A DNA stretch of 20,789 bases from NCBI GenBank assembly GCA_038093515.1, contig JBBPSI010000341.1, forward strand, positions 1-20,789, in the 5' to 3' direction. Source of the DNA: Butyriboletus loyo. Taxonomy: Eukaryota > Basidiomycota > Agaricomycetes > Boletales > Boletaceae. Of the stretch, positions 18,096 through 20,789 are shown one piece after another. The first letter of the stretch is position 1, and every line of letters begins with the position of its first letter. Under the pieces are notes generated by a model. That model saw only the letters and a program-made list of their open reading frames with translations. It was not told where the DNA came from and did not search any database. Position numbers and translations under genes: made by a program.

Positions 18096-20789
18096 TTACT
18101 TCTTTATAGAGACAAAAGGAGAAAGAGAGAGCATGGACCAAACTTCTTCAAACCTCTGCCATGTCAGATTCTTTGTAAAGATATCTGCTGCTTGTTGTTG
18201 AGTAGGAGTATAAAAGAGAGTAATCTCTTTATCCTCGACGCATTCCCGAATGTAGTGAAATGGAATTGCAATATGTTTACTGTGTCCTTCAATGGCAGGA
18301 TTAGAAGCCAGAAATATAGCTCCCTGATTATCAACTAGAAGGGGTAAAGAACCAAGTCTGTATCCCATCTCAAAGAACAAGGAGCGCACCCAAGAGAGCT
18401 GTTTAGCAGTCTCGGTCATGCCCATATATTCTGCTTCGGTTGAAGAGTGAGCAATCTTGCGTTGTCGTCTGGATAACCATGATACTATGCCGGATGCTAG
18501 AAATATACAATAACCAGTCGTAGAACGACGGGTCTCAATATCGCCTGCCCAGTCAGTGTCGCTGTATGCAATAAAGCCAGAATTGGCTCTCGGACCAGAC
18601 TGGCTGTGTCCGGAATACATTATGCAAAGGTCTGGAGTTCCAACCAGATAGCAGACTATATAGAGCGCTCTTTGCAAATGTTCTTCTGATGGATTGGAAG
18701 AGAATTGCGACATCTTGATAACAGCATGAGTGATATCAGGTCTAGATCCGAGCATGATGAATAGGAGAGATCCGATGACAGATTGATATTGAGAACGCAA
18801 AGATGGCGATGCTTCGGTGGTTGATGGTGAAGGATTATAACCAGAAGGAAGAGGTGTGCGTGCGGGTTTTGCATTTTCAAGCTTGAATCGTTTAATGACC
18901 TTCTGTGCGTAATCGCACTGATCCAGCCTCAGGGTACGATTTCTTCGATCCCTGGTAATCCGCATGCCTAAATACTCTTTTGCTTCTCCAAGGTCTCGAC
19001 TCTCCCAGGTCTTCATAAAGTGCTTCTTGTGAGCGAGGACTTGTGCTTTATCACTACCCATAAAAAGAGCATCATCAACATATATAACTAAAATAATGAT
19101 GACTTTCCCGATGAATTTTATATAAGTTCCCGGGTCAGACAAGGTACGCTTGAAACCTTGTTTGATTAGTGATAAATGCAAGGCTTTGTTCCATTGAAGG
19201 GCCGCTTGCTTTAGGCCATAGATTGCTTTTCGTAGGCGACAGACTTTACTTTCTGAGCCTTTTTGAGCGAAACCCTCAGGTTGTTCCATATAGATTTCTT
19301 TGTCAAGATCTCCGAAGAGAAATGCGGTCTTGACGTCTAGAGCCTCGATTTCCCAATCTTCTAAGGCAGCTAGAGCTAAGAGAATCCTAACGGTTTCAAA
19401 CCTGGCAACTGGTGAGAAGGTTTCCTCATAGTCAATTCCGAAGATTTGGGTAAAGCCTTTTGCTACCCAGTGAGACTTGTATCGTCCATTGCTTTTTCGT
19501 ACATTTATCCATTTCCCTTTAATGACTTGACGTCCCTTGGGAAGATCTACCAGATCCCATACTCGTCGTTCTTGAAACGACTTGTATTCCTCTCCCATGG
19601 CGGTTAGCCATAAGGATCTCTCGGCAGGAGGTAATCTCATTACTGCCTTGTGAGACTGTGGGATACCATCGACAGTAGCAGCAGCTAGAAGAGATTTAAT
19701 CCACTTAGCGCTGTACATCTGTCCTAAGTCATCTTCTTCATTTGTGGGTCTCGGTTGATTAAACGGTTGTGGAGTAGGAATTAACTCCTCCTGAATAGGA
19801 TCCAGTCCTCGATGTATCTCTCGTTCTATCTCGATCGGAGGTCGATTCCCATAAGCATTATCTGGGACAATCCGTGGAACACGGATGCGAGTAGGACGAG
19901 GATTAAAGTCCTGACCAGTCTGCAAGAAATCTGGATCATTGATCGTTGGGATTGGAGCACCTTGAGATCGTAAATCCTGATCGAACTCATCATATAAGTC
20001 ACGTTGGTGACCTCGAGCACGAATATCTCGAGTCGGATGATGTTGATGAGGACGATTGCGAAATTCAGTGATTCGTTCAGGATATACTCTTGTTGGAGGT
20101 AAGAAAGTTGAAGGACGAATCTGACCAGGATCTTCAAATGTTTCCAACGGAGGTATCATTTGACGTTTATGTTGGTGTCGATCCATTATAGACGATCTAT
20201 GTCCAGTATCTGGTGTTTCTCTTTTAACTCCAGGGCGTGGAGGTGAGAATAACGGTGGTAGTTCTTCATGAACAGAATCAGGAGATTGATGGTCGAGGAT
20301 TAAAGGTGATGGTGGATGTTCAGGGATAACCCATGGTGAAGGTGTGACAGATGGTTGAGGAGACGGTTGTTGCATATCGTCAGGATTAATGATGGGGGAA
20401 ATTGGTGGTAGGCCTTCGCGTATTATACCGGTTCCATCAAATCGTACTCCTAATGGAGGTGGCTCGTCAGCTCTTTGTTGATTTGAAGGTGGGGCGTCAG
20501 ATGTACTATCTTCATCATCTCCATGTTCATCAGCATCTGTTGGAAGAATAGGAGGCGGAATTGCGGCTTGTCTGTCGTTCTGTTCTTTAGAACAATGTGG
20601 GAAGTTTTCTTCGTCAAAAGTCGCGACGGACTCTACTAGAACTCGTCTTCGGGATGGAGACCAAAAGCGATAGCCTTTGGTGCCAGATTCATATCCAATG
20701 AAGGTGGCTTGTTCCGATTTCAGAGACAACTTGTTTTCCCTGAGTTCCTTCTTTATAAAAACATATGCACAACATCCAAATACCCGGAA
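18096..20789 (-). CDS. pol: Ty1/copia Pol polyprotein (C-terminal 897 codons, partial)
   Basis: The frame is open to the window edge and ends in a stop at 18096-18098. Residues 1-35 are the end of integrase (FRVFGCCAYVFI, then FIGYESGTKGYRFW). Residues 40-370 form a Pro/Ser-rich linker. Reverse transcriptase covers about 400-640, with VKTAFLFGDLDKEIYMEQPEG and the catalytic YVDD at 570-573. RNase H covers about 735-870, with YSDTDWAGD, SSTEAEYMGM, VDNQGAIFLASNP and HSKHI. All catalytic residues I can check are present, with no stop or frameshift, so the element may be recent and competent. Base composition is more A/T-rich than the neighbouring DNA, as fits a newcomer. Gag, protease and the integrase core lie beyond the window. 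Confidence 0.95.
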   Translation of the reverse strand, partial: FRVFGCCAYVFIKKELRENKLSLKSEQATFIGYESGTKGYRFWSPSRRRVLVESVATFDEENFPHCSKEQNDRQAAIPPPILPTDADEHGDDEDSTSDAPPSNQQRADEPPPLGVRFDGTGIIREGLPPISPIINPDDMQQPSPQPSVTPSPWVIPEHPPSPLILDHQSPDSVHEELPPLFSPPRPGVKRETPDTGHRSSIMDRHQHKRQMIPPLETFEDPGQIRPSTFLPPTRVYPERITEFRNRPHQHHPTRDIRARGHQRDLYDEFDQDLRSQGAPIPTINDPDFLQTGQDFNPRPTRIRVPRIVPDNAYGNRPPIEIEREIHRGLDPIQEELIPTPQPFNQPRPTNEEDDLGQMYSAKWIKSLLAAATVDGIPQSHKAVMRLPPAERSLWLTAMGEEYKSFQERRVWDLVDLPKGRQVIKGKWINVRKSNGRYKSHWVAKGFTQIFGIDYEETFSPVARFETVRILLALAALEDWEIEALDVKTAFLFGDLDKEIYMEQPEGFAQKGSESKVCRLRKAIYGLKQAALQWNKALHLSLIKQGFKRTLSDPGTYIKFIGKVIIILVIYVDDALFMGSDKAQVLAHKKHFMKTWESRDLGEAKEYLGMRITRDRRNRTLRLDQCDYAQKVIKRFKLENAKPARTPLPSGYNPSPSTTEASPSLRSQYQSVIGSLLFIMLGSRPDITHAVIKMSQFSSNPSEEHLQRALYIVCYLVGTPDLCIMYSGHSQSGPRANSGFIAYSDTDWAGDIETRRSTTGYCIFLASGIVSWLSRRQRKIAHSSTEAEYMGMTETAKQLSWVRSLFFEMGYRLGSLPLLVDNQGAIFLASNPAIEGHSKHIAIPFHYIRECVEDKEITLFYTPTQQQAADIFTKNLTWQRFEEVWSMLSLSPFVSIKK

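Noticed and set aside
1..20789. CRISPR arrays, tRNA or rRNA genes, bacterial-type operons
   Set aside because: None was seen on either strand, and the intron-bearing genes show that the DNA is eukaryotic.

Overview
The window looks like an accessory, repeat-rich locus from a basidiomycete fungus, most likely an Agaricomycete. Three things point there: short (48-68 nt) introns with GTRNGT donors and CTGAC-type branch points, a class of P450 with an intron just before the heme cysteine, and a Ty1/copia retrotransposon of fungal type. Boletales is possible from the style of the WD40 proteins, but this is memory-based and weak. Nearly everything recognisable is coded on the minus strand.

Layout by rising coordinate: 219-520, a repeat with a strong TATA motif (copy at 11942-12235); 556-2638, a cytochrome P450 pseudogene; 2130-3070, its 5' part and upstream DNA (copied at 15812-16745); 3070-4250, mostly unassigned, with one open segment of unknown identity; 4250-5530, relics of an unidentified gene 'D' (parts copied at 8280-8960 and 16920-17160); then three tandem WD40 genes (6036-7895, 9757-11626, 12917-14790). 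A fourth, heavily deleted WD40 relic (17230-17636) is cut by the 3' LTR of a copia element (LTR 17637-18077, pol 18096 to the window end).

The WD40 genes are the main content. By comparing the three copies I could derive a common six-exon model: a micro-exon encoding MSSTNT, one large exon encoding a single seven-bladed propeller, then four short exons encoding a Pro/Ser/basic tail. All insertions and deletions between copies keep the frame in the inferred exons, and all three models stay open (503, 506 and 508 aa). Sequence identity is patchy along the copies, including in introns, which suggests gene conversion. Each WD40 unit also carries, just upstream, the 3' end of another unknown reading frame.

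The right part of the window is a second, broken copy of the left part: the P450 copy is split, with the third WD40 unit sitting between its heme-binding piece (12257-12376) and its middle piece (15278-15362). I see no metabolic cluster or operon-like logic; the locus reads as a birth-and-death array of WD40 genes built by segmental duplication, with P450 and unknown-gene debris and a young-looking retrotransposon at its edge. Boundaries of repeats were set by eye and are approximate.
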